DNA from: Torreya grandis
Taxonomy: Eukaryota > Streptophyta > Pinopsida > Cupressales > Taxaceae
Assembly (NCBI GenBank): GCA_037957365.1
Contig: JARHVA010003262.1
Span: 655,001 to 719,000, forward strand
Direction of reading: 5' to 3'
DNA length: 64,000 bases
Shown here: positions 37,724 to 49,067 of the stretch, in pieces
How the letters are laid out: the number at the start of each line of letters is the position of its first letter
How positions within the stretch are numbered: the stretch's first letter is position 1
Made by a program: the position numbers and the translations under genes
The notes under the pieces: generated by a model
Database searches by the model: none
The model's input: only the letters and a program-made list of their open reading frames with translations
Told to the model about the DNA's origin: nothing

Positions 37724-40450
37724 TTCTAGTGATGCAGCAAAGCAAAATACTTTGATAAAGGAAAAATAGAAAGCATAATTGACCTTACTTGTAAGGGTGA
37801 ATTTCATGAAGCTATTGTGATGTTGCATGTGCATAGAGAGTGCATGATGTGAAGTATGAATCTACAAGAAAAATTATTACTAGATACATTATATCTAAAA
37901 TAAGAATATACAAAGCTAGGTAAGAGAGAGAGGAAGTGAAATGAATGAATACACCTCATTGGGTACAAAAACAAATAAAAAACCTATTTTGATGTTCAGT
38001 GATGTTGGATTATTCTGAGTAATACTAGAAGGTATTTTACCCAGAGTAATATCATGAATAGAGCTAAGTGCTCAATTCCCTGATAGTGGCTCAAGAATGC
38101 AAAGGCCAGTCCTTTGGCTCCATTTTCACCTACTAAGTGAAGATATATGATCACATGTATACCAATAAATGTTTGACTATGTATCCAACCCCTCTAAATA
38201 GGTGGCTAAAGAATACGAAGGATATCTAGTCTTTTGGATCCATCATTGCCCCATGGAGTGAAGCTATAAACTGATATCGATATGAAATGTGTGTTAAATG
38301 AGATGGCTCATGAAGCCCATGAATGATCTATAATATGAAAATCTTGGCATGGATAGCTAAATTTATGTTTGAAATTTGGCCACTTTAGTCACTTTGAAAT
38401 ATGGAGATTAGGCTTGTATGAAATCCACTCTAAAACTAGAAACTAGGCTTATATGAAAGCCACTCAGAAACTCAAGAACTCAAGAATGTAGAGATTAAGC
38501 TTGTATGAAAGCCACTCCAAAATGATGCTAACCACCTACAAATAAAATAAGGCATGCAACCACTGAGAATGCCTAGGTAATGCTAAACTTGGAAAGAAAT
38601 AAAATAATTGTAACACACACATTACCCCCAAACACTAGTGTCTAAAACATGGATTCTAATCTAGAAGCTATACCAATTACCATATCTAAAACTAGAAGTG
38701 AGAGCCATCATACCATGCATGATACCCCTTATATCTATATTATTTGATAAAAAGTGTACTAAAAACTATTGATTCTAAATTGGTCCAGATGTGTAAAACT
38801 ATAGTTGAACCTACTTTTGTACCTACTTTTATAAAATCTAGTTTTTTATTGTTTGGATAAGAGCACTAAAAATAGGATACCCTGGTGTCCAACACTATTG
38901 TCCATGTCTATCACTATTGTCCTTTGTTGAAAATAAAAACTATACTCGAATCATCACTATTTTTTTATTTATTTTTCCTGGTTTGAGCTTTGATTACTAT
39001 TTTGAGCTATTTTAGAAGCTAGATTTTTTATTGTAAGGAGTTTTGATATTTATGAAAAAAACCCTATTTGTTTCCCCTTTTAAGGGTAGGAATGAAGACC
39101 CTATAATGACTACCCTTATAATAAAGAGCCTTCAAAGTTTGTTATGTTGCAAAGATACATGATATAGTAATGATAATCGATAAGATATATCAAGATATAG
39201 CATGGTTTTTATTAAGATATTAGTAAATCAATAGGGGTATGCCTAGATAGATATAATAATTTAATGCAATATACTGAACTAGAAATAGAATGAGAAGTCT
39301 GGTTAGTTTTTAGTTATCATGTAGGGATGGATCATGATTTACATCATGACATCCAAAAAATCAAGATAATGAATTATTAGGATCATGGATTGAAAATAAC
39401 AAAAAAGAAATCAAGTAACAAACACACAAGGTAAGAATCAAGAAGCATGAAAAATATGGCCAAGGGGCCAAGAAAACAAAGGACATGGGCACATGTAACT
39501 CAATCAAAAAATCACATATACAAGGCATGTTCAAATTTTTCATACACATATAATTGAAACAAGCACATAGAAGATTAAAAATAAGGGACATTGGCAAATG
39601 TACAAAGGCACACACATGAATAGAAGTGAAGGACATTGGAAAATGCACTAAGGCACATACAGGAGACAAAAAGGAATAGTAAAATGCAATTACATCAAGC
39701 TAATTCTAATCAAGAAAAGAAAGAACATAAGAACCAGAAATACAATCATGATATAACTAATCAAATCAAGAATGTGAAGGTATGCAAGACATGTTAGTAC
39801 AAGACTAGGTATATGCTGAGATATGCATAAGTGTTATATACTAGTGGAATGTTGATAGAGTAATCTTTTTGATCTATTAAATAATGTACATAATCATGAT
39901 AACTAGAGTGTGTGGTGTAGTAATGACATAACATAGATGGTGTATTCATGTAAAAGATGCCTCCAGTGGGTAAATATATTAAAGTATGTCTTGAATGTAG
40001 AAGTAGGATGCCCCTTCAATGGGTAGAGTGAAGCAATCAAGGATTTAGATGTCACTACACACACTCAAAGAAGATAAAATCAAGCATGGTAATGTAGATA
40101 AATCAACAAAAAATAATCATATAATAAAAAATTTAAGTCTAGCATAGTAGTAGCAATGTAAATCATGGATGACGCATATAATTGAAATATTTTTTGTGTT
40201 TTTGAATGTATTTGTATTTTCAAAAATTTTATTATTTTTGAATTTTTTAAAGTTTTGAGCCATGTAAAATCAATCATAATAGGATTATGTACAATAAATT
40301 GAAAAGGAACTATGTACAATCAAGCATAACAAACTATGTACAAGTAATCATAATGAGATTATATACAAGCATATGAATAAAATGCTAGGTTGGAGGGGGT
40401 AAAAGTTATAAAAATGGAGTTGGATGAAGATGAATAGGGAGGAAGGGATC
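37724..40450 (-). mobile_element. X2 non-coding 3' region
   Basis: No domain found. Includes the hairpin repeats at 38405-38520 and a purine-rich part (39360-39720) with repeated GGACATTGG and AAGGCACA motifs similar in character to the X1 3' region. Confidence 0.55.
38405..38520 (-). repeat. Three tandem hairpin units in X2 3' region
   Basis: AGGCTTGTATGAAATCCACT (38411), AGGCTTATATGAAAGCCACT (near 38447) and AAGCTTGTATGAAAGCCACT (near 38497). Each has arms GGCTT and AAAGCC that could pair around a short loop. Units are about 36 and 50 bases apart. Confidence 0.65.
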
Positions 40451-41499
40451 ATGTTAATCATAAAATACCTCAAGATCAACATCATTATTATCATCATATG
40501 TTATAGAAGCTATGTATGTAGTGGCATCCTGCCGAAGGTGAACTGAAGGTTGCTCTGGTGATGGAGATACTAATTCTTCTCTAGGATGTTTAGTTCTAAT
40601 AGTAGATTATTTTGATGGAGATGAAGAATTTGGTTATATTAGTGATGTAATTTGAATAATACCATAAACCTATAGTTTATCTAATATTTTTTGTAAAGAT
40701 GTACATGAGTTTGTATCATGACATGTGATCTTATGAAAAAGACAAAATGTGTGACCATCTTGCTATGATAATATGCTAATAGATCTATGTCACACTATAG
40801 GTAAGGTGATGAGTCCATGATCAAGTAACATTTATAACATAATATATGGTTGATGTTGTGTGCTACCTACCTAAATATAATTCACTAGCTCTATATCCAT
40901 AGAGGTAACCATGTGAACTATATGTGTTATGTGATTTGTCTATGGCCATAAATGTGGAGTATATTCTATGAGTGTAGTGTGAGATGCTAGGAGTGATATA
41001 GGATGTGTAATGAGAGATATAGATTCATATTGGTACTCTCTTAGGCCTACTAGTGTAAAGATAATGCATATAAATAGTCATCTATGAGTGTGGGTGTCAT
41101 ATCATCATCTAAAATAGCTTGAGAATATGTATCAACATCATGTGCATATGGTAACTCAAAATATACCATAAGGGGTAACTATGATATGGGAGTCTCATCA
41201 ACTATAGTAGTAGTAGATAATGGTGCTATGAGAGTGTCTATAACTGATGGAGTAATTATATCTATATATTTAACTAGTACTACTAAAACTACTATCAATG
41301 AATGTCTAATTATAATAGGTGTAGGAATCATGACTAATGGAGTAGCTAGAATGGCTAAAGCTACTGTGACTAGCTAAATATACAGAGCTGATGACATAAC
41401 TATAAGTGGAGTGTAAGAAGTGATAGTCTCTCCAACCTCATATGTATGTATTTAATCAAGAGAAATGCAATGAGGTGGTTACTAAACTATGATATGAGG
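40451..41499 (-). pseudogene. X2 post-protease coding remnant
   Basis: The minus-strand frames are rich in Thr, Ile, Pro and Val with few charged residues, including a PSPEQPSVHLRQ-like segment near 40550. It follows the protease and precedes non-coding DNA. I recognise no enzyme domain; it may be a low-complexity tail of the polyprotein. The plus-strand frame at 41186-41377 looks like its shadow. Confidence 0.4.
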
Positions 41500-42210
41500 T
41501 GTCTCATTTGGTGAAATAGTCAATGATGACTCTATAGTTTGATAATATTTGAATGGTTGGTTATCTATTGGACATGTATAAAGGTATCCTTCATGGATAA
41601 ACTTAACACATAAATGAAGAGTGTAAGTGATTACCCCCATAACATGTATCTAAGGTCATCTAAGTAAAAAATTATAATGAAGAGGACCTAGCATGACCTA
41701 GAACTGCATAAAGAGGTTTTTGGGTCCTATTATGACATCTAAAGCAATAGTGCACAAAGTTTATCATGGTATATCATAAAACCCTCTAATTTTATTATAT
41801 GATATTTTCATGGATACCATATCTATACCCATGATCTTTAAGAATTTAATATTACATAAATTAAGTATGAAACCATTATCAACTAGAACTCTCTTAATTG
41901 TGCTAGTTTTAACTTCAACTTGTATGAATAGTGGTAAATTTTGATCAATAAATATTTGAGATGGAAAATCATCAAGATCAAAAGTAATAGCATCTTCTAT
42001 ATTGTTAGTGTGTTAACCATTGATGAAAAATAAGAAGGCTCTAAATCAATGGGCATATAAGTCTGAGTGAGTGCATGATAAAGAATGTCCTTGAATACAT
42101 TGGCTTTCTAAAGTAGTTCTAACATGGAAATATTATCTAGAGTGTTTCTTAATTGTTCAAAAATATCATATGATTTGTGTAGATATACATATGCAAGTCG
42201 ATTGGGCCTG
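41500..42210 (-). pseudogene. X2 pre-protease linker and protease remnant
   Basis: At 42190-42040 the minus strand gives FEQLRNTLDNISMLELLWKA and HALTQTYMPIDLEP, the linker (I-S-x-x-E-L-L) that precedes the protease in Tat-like plant Ty3 elements. Then FIQVEVKTSTIKRVLVDNGF carries the active-site Asp at about 41880, with the rest of the D-N-G-S-A-L-N core reading DNGFILN. Further on IIGPKNLFMQF and a PLHYNF-type segment mark the domain end. Stops are present downstream. This is the best-preserved protease in the window. Confidence 0.75.
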
Positions 42211-43178
42211 GGATGGGAAAGAATACAAGGATGGTAGGGCTCTTGACTAGGTGGAGGAGGTATGGTGGCACATCAAGTAACAACTTTAACTACATTATCT
42301 ACTATCTATATAGGTATAGTAGTAGTTACAAGAGGAGAGTGAAGATAATCAATATGTTAAGGTAGTGGAGGCATAGAGGGTGTCAACTGGGCTCTCTAGT
42401 GATGGGTAGTGACTTGGGGGAGAGAAAAATAGACCATGAAACATGACTTGACACGGGATAGAGGCTCGAAGGGAGGTGATGCAAAAGATTTCTTAGCATG
42501 TTTAATAATAAATTTATTAACATCATACCATATTATGAAACATAAGCATGAAATGTAAAGATTAAAGATTTTTATTAACATATGATAAACTTCATCATTC
42601 ATGTACATGATAGGACCAATGATGGCTTCCTTATTTTGTGTAAGAAATGAAATAAAAAATTGTAAATAAGTGAAACCCATTTTTGAAATCTGATTTTTTA
42701 GAATGTAAAGTATAATCTCATAAGCAATAGGACCTAGTGTATGTATCTAGGGTTTGAAAGATGATAATTTTTAAAAATTACTATGAAAATTTGAAATTGA
42801 AAGTGGATTTATGAGTTACATATGAAAGTAAAAAATCATAAATTTATTAGAAAATTAGTTATTTAATAGGACCTAGTAGATGTAACTAGGGTTTGGAAAA
42901 AATAAATATTTTGACAAATTAATATGAAATTTTGAATTTTGAATGGTTTTTCTAATTTAAATATTCTAGTAAAAATTTAGAAAATGATTGGAAAATTACT
43001 GGGTCCTAGTGTGGGCAACTAGGGTTTGAAAGAAAAATATTTTAAAATTACTACAAAATTTTAAAATTTAATTGTAATTTATGATTTTATTATGTAGGTA
43101 TAAAATCAAAAAATAGTTGAAAATTAGTAAGAAAATTACCCTACGGTTTATAGGGTTTTTATATGCAAATGAAGTAAA
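42211..43178 (-). pseudogene. Decayed X2 gag or leader
   Basis: One minus-strand frame of 94 codons (42680-42396) has no clear gag motif, and beyond 42680 the sequence is too AT-rich to read. A repeated element of about 115 bases with ACTAGGGTTTG stands out (near 42748, 42887, 43019). By position this should be gag plus leader. Confidence 0.4.
42720..43150 (-). repeat. Degenerate tandem units in X2 leader
   Basis: AGGACCTAGTGTATGTATCT, AGGACCTAGTAGATGTAACT and GGGTCCTAGTGTGGGCAACT (near 42728, 42869, 43001), each followed by AGGGTTTG and an AT-rich run, form about three units some 130-140 bases apart. Confidence 0.65.
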
Positions 43179-43190
43179 TTAGGTTCACTG
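43179..43190 (-). other. Primer-binding site of X2
   Basis: The minus strand reads CAGTGAACCTAA two bases from the 5' LTR, equivalent to TGGTGAACCTGA in X1 with TGG eroded to CAG. Confidence 0.5.
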
Positions 43191-43647
43191 AATGATTTAG
43201 CCTTTTTAGGAATAATTGGAGTTTTTATTCCTATTTAGTTAAAAGTCTGAGTAAATTAAATCAATCAATAATTATGCCATAATTAACTTACTAATTTTTT
43301 AATTTAGATTGTTGTTTAGACTTTCTAACAATAGCAAGTGAATAGAGAGAAATATAACTTAGCTTAAAATTATGCTAATCTAATTGAGATGAAGGTTGAT
43401 ATTGACTGTGTAGGATTAGAACAATATCAAGAACCTAGACATGGATTTCATTTAGTGAAAGGATAGGAACACTAAAAATAGGATACTTGCTGGTATAGAG
43501 CTATAGTCATGTTCCTACCACTATTCTCCAAATTAGTCATAAATGTTTGAGCTTTCTAGGTTCTATCTACCACTATTATATGACCTTACCTATAAAATTT
43601 CAAATCTTAACTCTTAATGTATCTCCTTATAGATCTTCTTTATCTTT

Positions 43648-44019
43648 TGTTATGTACCTATGGATATGATATATGGCTTGATGGAGATGCCGACATATGG
43701 CACACATCCCCTTAGTTAATTATATGGGTATAATATATTAGGATAATAGAGTAACTTATGGAAGTAGTACATTGGGTAATGGTTGGCCTACATTGGATTA
43801 GGAGGTTACTCATCCATGGGTTGGATAGATGTATATATATAGGGGATGAATATCATGGTAAACATATCAAGTAAACATTAAGTCTTCTATTATAAGAGGA
43901 TATTGGAGGTTGTCCCCTCGAAGAGACATTGTGGAGTTATTCCTTCCTAAAGGAGTATTATATGGTGTTTCCCTACCTTAAGGGTATTTCTGCATATATT
44001 GAATATCAAGATCATTTCA
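43648..44019 (+). repeat. 5' LTR of Y
   Basis: TG...CA ends intact (TGTTAT to CATTTCA). Contains CCCTCGAAGAGACATTGTGG and AGGAGTATTATATGG, shared exactly with the 3' LTR. Confidence 0.93.
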
Positions 44020-44021
44020 AG

Positions 44022-44033
44022 TGGTATCAGAGC
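44022..44033 (+). other. Primer-binding site of Y
   Basis: TGGTATCAGAGC, a perfect initiator-tRNA-Met site, two bases after the 5' LTR. Confidence 0.93.
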
Positions 44034-44409
44034 TTTGATTTGGGTAATTTGTGGAGTGAACCCCTAGTTTTTTTTTGAATCATCAATAACTTTTGATTGG
44101 TTGTGAATTTTTTCACAATTTTTTTATTGGATATGGATAATATTTAAAATAAGTCACAGTAAAAAAATAGAGATTTTTTGATTCGTTTTGAGGGAGTTAT
44201 TTCTATTTTAGGGTGTATAATAATTTCACTATATCTTCCGAAATATAAGGAATTTTTTATTCAAAATTTTTGCTAGAGATGTAAGTATATATAAGAAAAT
44301 TAAAATAAAAAATTTAGAATTTTTTGAGTTGTTTGGAGTAATTTTTTGTGATTTTATGGATCAATTTTGACATGTTAGGGTTTCATGAACCTTAATTTTT
44401 TTATGGATC

Positions 44410-45909
44410 ATGGATCTGCAAATATTTTTAGGGGAAGATGATATTGATGCTAGAGAATGGTGGCTCCTTTTGGAGAATCATTTTACAAAAAAATTTGGGC
44501 AAAGATGATTAACTCCTTTTTTGTCTGGGCTTGCACTAGATTGGTTTGATCAGTTGAGCTGTACAGAAAGGTTTTCTTCATGGAAAGAAAAGGAATAGAT
44601 TTTTTTAGATCGATGAGATATAAAATAAGAAGCAGAAAAAGAAGAATCAGTAGAAGAAGAAGTAGAAGAAGAAGAAGAAGAAGAAATAGAAGAATCAGTA
44701 GAAGAACAACAAGAAGAAGTAGAAGAAGCAATAGAAGAAGAAGAAGAAGAAGATGATGAAGAAGAAGAAGAATAAGAATAAAAAGAAGAAGAATTGGATG
44801 ATAAAGGTTCAAATTATTTAGCTCCAAATAAATTTGAGTCAATTTTTCAATTTCATGGATGCATTCAAAAGAAAAGGGTTATTGTGTCCATAAACCCTAC
44901 CAGTAAGTATAACTTCATCAACATGAATGTGTCCAAGCATCTACATGTTCAAGAAAAGAATATCAAAGAGGTTCAAGTAGATGGTAAGAATATTTCAATG
45001 TTTGAAGATCTAAAGCTCATTATGGAAAAATATGTTTTGCATTCAGATTTTTATGCTTTGGATATGGATGATGTGGATATAGTTCTTGGATATCCATGGT
45101 TAGAGACTTTGGGAACAATGAATATTAATGTTTAGAAAAAGTTCATGAAGTTTTGGTATAAGAAAAAGAAGATGACTTTACAAGATATCATAGTGAAAAA
45201 TGCACCAATAACAATCCAGGTAGATCGTGAGGATGAGATGGAAATAGGTGATGAAGAACATGATGAAGATTTAGATGATATATATAAAGACACACTAAAA
45301 ATGAGCACTTCATCTACTCAAGAGACAAAGAAGGAAAAGGTGGAAGAGGTAGAAACAAAGGTGGATAAGGTCAAATTATTGGAAAAGGTTAAGGTATATA
45401 GACACCCACATCATCATGATAGGAAACAACCATGGAACTAGGTGAAGAAGTGTCATAATAACAATCATTTTGTATATACAGGAAATAAAAATTCCAATCA
45501 TTATGGATCTGCATCTAATCTAAAGTAAAAATACTATGGCACATGGAATGAATGGGGAAATCACTATGACTATGCATGGAAGAATACCTACTATGGTCAT
45601 GGTTGGAATCAGAGTAGTGTAGTGGAATATGGTACATGGAATAAAAAGAGGAATAATTATGATTGGACACCAAAGCAATCTAATTATGATCATAAACAAA
45701 ATCAGAGGAGCACAATGGAATTTGGAAACAAGCTTAGAGAACTATCACCTGCCAAGATCACATATGGATGGCTAGATGATCGTGATTGGAGACAAGTGTG
45801 TAATGATTTGAAGCACACTCATTATTTGGTTTCTTCCTATGTTTCAGGGATGAAACATGTCAAGGATGGAAATAATGTTATGTACCTAGGGATATGGCAT
45901 ATGGGTTGA
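44410..45909 (+). pseudogene. Y gag plus protease-like polyprotein, about ten stops
   Basis: One frame runs from ATG 44410 to a stop 11 codons inside the 3' LTR. Residues 1-60 are gag-like (FLGEDDIDAREWWLLLENHF, LALDWFDQL, SSWKEKE). A Glu-rich tract (44630-44790) follows, then the longest open part, 44794-45135. There VIVSINPTSKYNFINM replaces a V-L-I-D-S-G-S-T-H-N-F type core, so the catalytic Asp is Asn and the glycine Thr, while DVDIVLGYPWLETLG keeps the domain end. Then FWYKKKKMTLQDI and an acidic stretch (45145-45441). The tail (45445-45720) is rich in Asn, Tyr, Trp and His. A late weak segment ends in the LTR. No zinc knuckle was seen. Confidence 0.85.
44630..44790 (+). repeat. GAA-rich tract encoding poly-Glu in Y
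   Basis: Imperfect GAA/GTA trinucleotide repeats in phase with gag encode runs of Glu broken by Val, Ile, Ser, Gln and Asp. Some units have become stops. On the minus strand it appears as a poly-Leu frame, a shadow. Similar acidic linkers separate gag from protease in some plant Ty3 elements; repeat slippage probably lengthened it. Confidence 0.85.
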
Positions 45910-46249
45910 TGGAGATGCTGACATGTGGCACACATCCCCTTAGTTAGTTATATGGGTATAATATATTAGAATAATAGAGTAACTTATGGAAGTAGTACAT
46001 TGGGTAATGGTCAGCCTACATTGGATTAGGAGGTTATCCATCCATGGGTTAGATAGATGTATATATATATAGGGGAAGAATATCATGGTAAAGATATCAA
46101 GTAAGCATTGATTCTTCTATTGTAAGAGGATATTGGAAGTTGTCCCCTCGAAGAGACATTGTGGAGTTATTCCTTCCTAAAGGAGTATTATATGGTGTTT
46201 CCCTACCTTAAGGGTATTTCTACATATATTGAATATCAATATCATTACG
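45876..46249 (+). repeat. 3' LTR of Y
   Basis: 374 bases, ending CATTACG where the 5' LTR has CATTTCA. The preceding AAGGATGGAAATAA (45862-45875) is a weak polypurine tract. Confidence 0.92.
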
Positions 46250-47455
46250 TCTTTGATCCTAAGTCTCCAATAAGCTTGAATATGGCTTTGAGAAAAAATA
46301 AGGGTTTGTGTGTGTAAGATGCACTAGATGTGTTTCACACCCCATGTGTTGGCACATTGCCTACATACCAATAATCCAAAGAGGGATCAATCCATATGTA
46401 GTTCTCCCTTTGAAAGTGCTTAGTGCAATTGTGATATGAGAATGTAAGAAATGGAAAAACTAGATATGCTTAAGGTGGCTAAGGGTTGGTGTAAGGATTT
46501 TAATGAGATTTTAAGTGTATTGGCTAGATGTATGTAGATAATAGGGAAGATTTCTTGAATAGTTTTGCTTGTATTCATTCTTTATTAGTGATATTTTCCA
46601 ACCCTTTATAAATGATATTTGAATAGACTTATATAGGGATCTATTAGTCATGGGTTAAATGCAATCATGCTAGGCTAACACAATGAAGATGAGGAATAAG
46701 GAAAAATGGTAATGTAGGATCAAAATGTGATTAGATAGGAACACTAAAAAGGGGACACTCAAGGGTCTAGTGCTATATTCCAAGTTGGGCACTATTGTCT
46801 TGAGGGTATGGGACATGGGAGGATGGAATAAGTATGGAAAAAGGGTCCTAGCTAAGATGGAATGAGATCTTGAAAGCCTACAAATGATTAGGAATAAGTG
46901 AAAAGGTGCCTATGAGGGTCATGGGAGAAAACAAGATGAAAATATGGGTTGGGTGTCATTAGCCACACTCAAGTTACCATTTTTTTTCATTTTATATGAC
47001 TATAGGGACCTAACTGCTCTTAAATTTAATAGTTGCTTCAGGTGTAAAAGTGATGTGTGGCAAAGATCTATGTAAAGAAGCTCTAGTAAAATGACTAAAT
47101 ATGAAAAATCATTCATAATGCAATGGATATTTCTAGTTTGGATCAAGTAAACTTTGTCAATGATGCTCTACAAATCTAGATTAATCTTGAGAAGAATAAA
47201 CAACCTTGGGAAAAAATAAAGTGAGCTCAATCAGTCCATAGAGATAAAATCTAAATTTGATGAACATAATAACACTAAAATACAAATAACTTCAATAAAC
47301 ATTTCCATTTCAACCTTTAGACTGAAGTATCAATCAAATTACTAGAGTAATATTGGGACTACTCAGTCAATTTAGAATTATATCAAGACTTCATGAATTA
47401 AAAACTCAGACTTAAGGTAATGACATCCATATTAGACTTGGACTGATTCATTTCA

Positions 47456-48030
47456 CAACAAGAATTGAACATGAAATTGAAGCTCAAAGAGGGTCCTCAT
47501 TTGAAAATTGAAAATGGGGTGTGTTGGTCATAATATTTTTGTCATTTTACAAAGAGTGAAAACCTATGCATGTGATTTATATACATCTAAATAAATTCAA
47601 CATAAAACCCAAAAGGTTCTAGTTTGTCACACACAAATCTAATTAGTATTATTTATGAGACACCTATGGTAGGGTTATAACCTTGGATTGATGTAAATAT
47701 CCAAATATAATGAAAGCATCTGAGGCCACATAAATAAAATTTCCAAAATATGATGACTATTCTAAAATTATATTCTAGTCCACTTCTAGCCTATTCTACA
47801 TTTGACCTATATGAACATAGTAAATGAGATAAGTATCATTTAATTCCAGTTCATTACAATATCTATCAATATTTTTATAAATCTAAGTTGTATAAATTAA
47901 GAATATTATTTGTTTGATTTTTCTATTAATTATCCTACTCATTAAGTTATTTCACCATCCTTGTGTAAAAGCTAATATAATACCCCTTAACCTTAGATAA
48001 CCACTCTTATCTAAAATTTAGGGTTAAACA
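47456..48030 (+). repeat. 5' LTR of X4 (3' part only)
   Basis: Aligns with 51860-52436, for example TATAACCACTCTTATC at 47995 against 52403, and ends GGGTTAAACA. The missing left part would lie outside the window if W inserted here. Confidence 0.72.
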
Positions 48031-48032
48031 TT

Positions 48033-48044
48033 TGGTAAACCCAT
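48033..48044 (+). other. Primer-binding site of X4
   Basis: TGGTAAACCCAT, two bases after the LTR; the first nine bases match the X1 site TGGTGAACC with one change. Confidence 0.55.
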
Positions 48045-48411
48045 CCTTTGGCTTGTTTGAACCAATCCATAGACTGAAATCCAGTGTTTACTCTTCTCTT
48101 AAACAAATCAAATTTTTATTCTTCTTTTTCAGATTTGATTTGTTGCATTGGCATAGCTTAAGTAATTCATGATTATATTTTTCCCCTAGGCATTATTCTT
48201 CACCTTTGTGTGGTTTCATCCAAAATTTTAGCCTTTTCAATATGTTTACTTATACTACAATCCTTAGGAAACCCTATTTTTATGTTTGGATTAATATTCC
48301 CAATGACCAATGTATTACATATGAGCATCTTATGAAATATAAAAAATTTCCCAAACCTCATCCTTTTCTTGTAACTATTATAATAAAAAACCTAATGTTG
48401 AAAATTTAACT

Positions 48412-48765
48412 CTAAATGAATATTTGGATACTTATAATATGTGTTAATATGGTTATTAGTGTGGTTATATCCCTCTTAAATATAAATATGAGATAGGTCA
48501 CTTCATTTCTTTGATTATCACACATTTCATCCTTGTGCACACACAAGCCAACATGTATGAGATAACTACATAAGTCTAAGGCCCACTTCACAATGTTTTC
48601 TATGTAGGCAACACCCATTGATAAGTGGTCCTTAGGATAGCTTGACATGGTGATCCCACTAACCCATTTTTTGCATAATTACTCCAATGGTTAAGAATAT
48701 AGGTTTTGATCATTTGAAAAAGAATGATAGCATGTGCATGTGATCTGTATAAATTACCAAATTAA
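48412..48765 (+). repeat. Extra LTR fragment of the X1/X4 family inside X4
   Basis: About 350 bases match the middle of the X4 3' LTR (about 51650-51970): TCACACATTTCATCCTTNTG, CACACACAAGCCAA, GGTCCTTAGG and CTAACCCATTTTTT occur in order in both. It is neither end of an LTR, so it is a truncated second copy or a rearrangement product. Confidence 0.65.
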
Positions 48766-48999
48766 TTTGTTACCATACTAATATACAAACTTATCATACC
48801 TAATATAATTATTATACAAATAAATGTAAGTGAAATAATTTTCAAATAATAACAAACACCCATTTGAAACCAAATACACTATAGAGCACCAAAAAATGGG
48901 TCCCATGAACCCCTAGTCCTTTTATTACCTATTCAAGACCACATAGTCCTATGCTACATACGTAGATCATTATCTAATCTACAATTCCATATATTACAC

Positions 49000-49003
<4 letters not shown>

Positions 49004-49065
<62 letters not shown>
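49004..49065. repeat. (AT)n microsatellite
   Basis: 62 bases of uninterrupted AT alternation. Confidence 0.95.

Positions 49066-49067
<2 letters not shown>

Larger units (their letters stand above)
43648..46249 (+). mobile_element. Y, compact gag-protease LTR retrotransposon, 2.6 kb
   Basis: LTRs 43648-44019 (372) and 45876-46249 (374) begin TGTTATGTACC. By eye they differ at about 25 positions, fewer than any other pair here, making Y the youngest element. The target duplication TCTTT is exact (43643-43647 and 46250-46254). A perfect initiator-Met primer site follows the 5' LTR. The 1.86-kb interior holds one frame with gag, an acidic tract, a protease-like domain and a basic aromatic tail, and no RT, RNase H or integrase. 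It matches the concept of non-autonomous gag-bearing terminal-repeat elements. Confidence 0.92.
36500..47004 (-). mobile_element. X2, gag-protease LTR retrotransposon (minus), holding Y
   Basis: LTRs 36500-37706 (1207 bases) and 43193-47004 (about 1205 after removing Y) flank 5.5 kb. A G-rich tract beside the left LTR and a GTGAACC primer site beside the right show minus orientation. Target copies are TGGAC (36495-36499) and GGGAC (47005-47009). Internal coding is limited to the pre-protease linker and protease; no RT, RNase H or integrase motif was found between the protease and the polypurine tract. It is related to X1 by primer site and by the sequence next to the tract. Confidence 0.83.
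43193..47004 (-). repeat. 5' LTR of X2, interrupted by Y
   Basis: Pieces 43193-43647 and 46250-47004 align in order with 36500-37706. Removing Y and one copy of its TCTTT duplication restores a length almost identical to the other LTR. Confidence 0.87.
34601..47450 (-). mobile_element. LTR B, 5' LTR of Ty3/gypsy W, split by X2
   Basis: The pieces 34601-36499 and 47005-47450 make about 2.34 kb, colinear with LTR A. On the minus strand it begins TGAATCAGTCC. The X2 insertion point is flanked by TGGAC and GGGAC, and the uninterrupted site survives in LTR A as GTGAC at 3942-3946. Directly right of 47450 lies a piece of the X4 5' LTR, so W probably inserted into X4. Confidence 0.85.

Noticed and set aside
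39361..39669. 102-codon minus-strand frame with repeated short motifs, resembling a membrane protein
   Set aside because: It comes from the A-rich repeated non-coding region of X2 and has no matching domain; the apparent hydrophobic repeats follow from the GGACAT-type DNA repeats.
44483..44842. 119-codon minus-strand frame very rich in leucine
   Set aside because: It is the complement of the in-frame GAA/Glu tract of Y; the plus-strand frame carries real gag and protease motifs.
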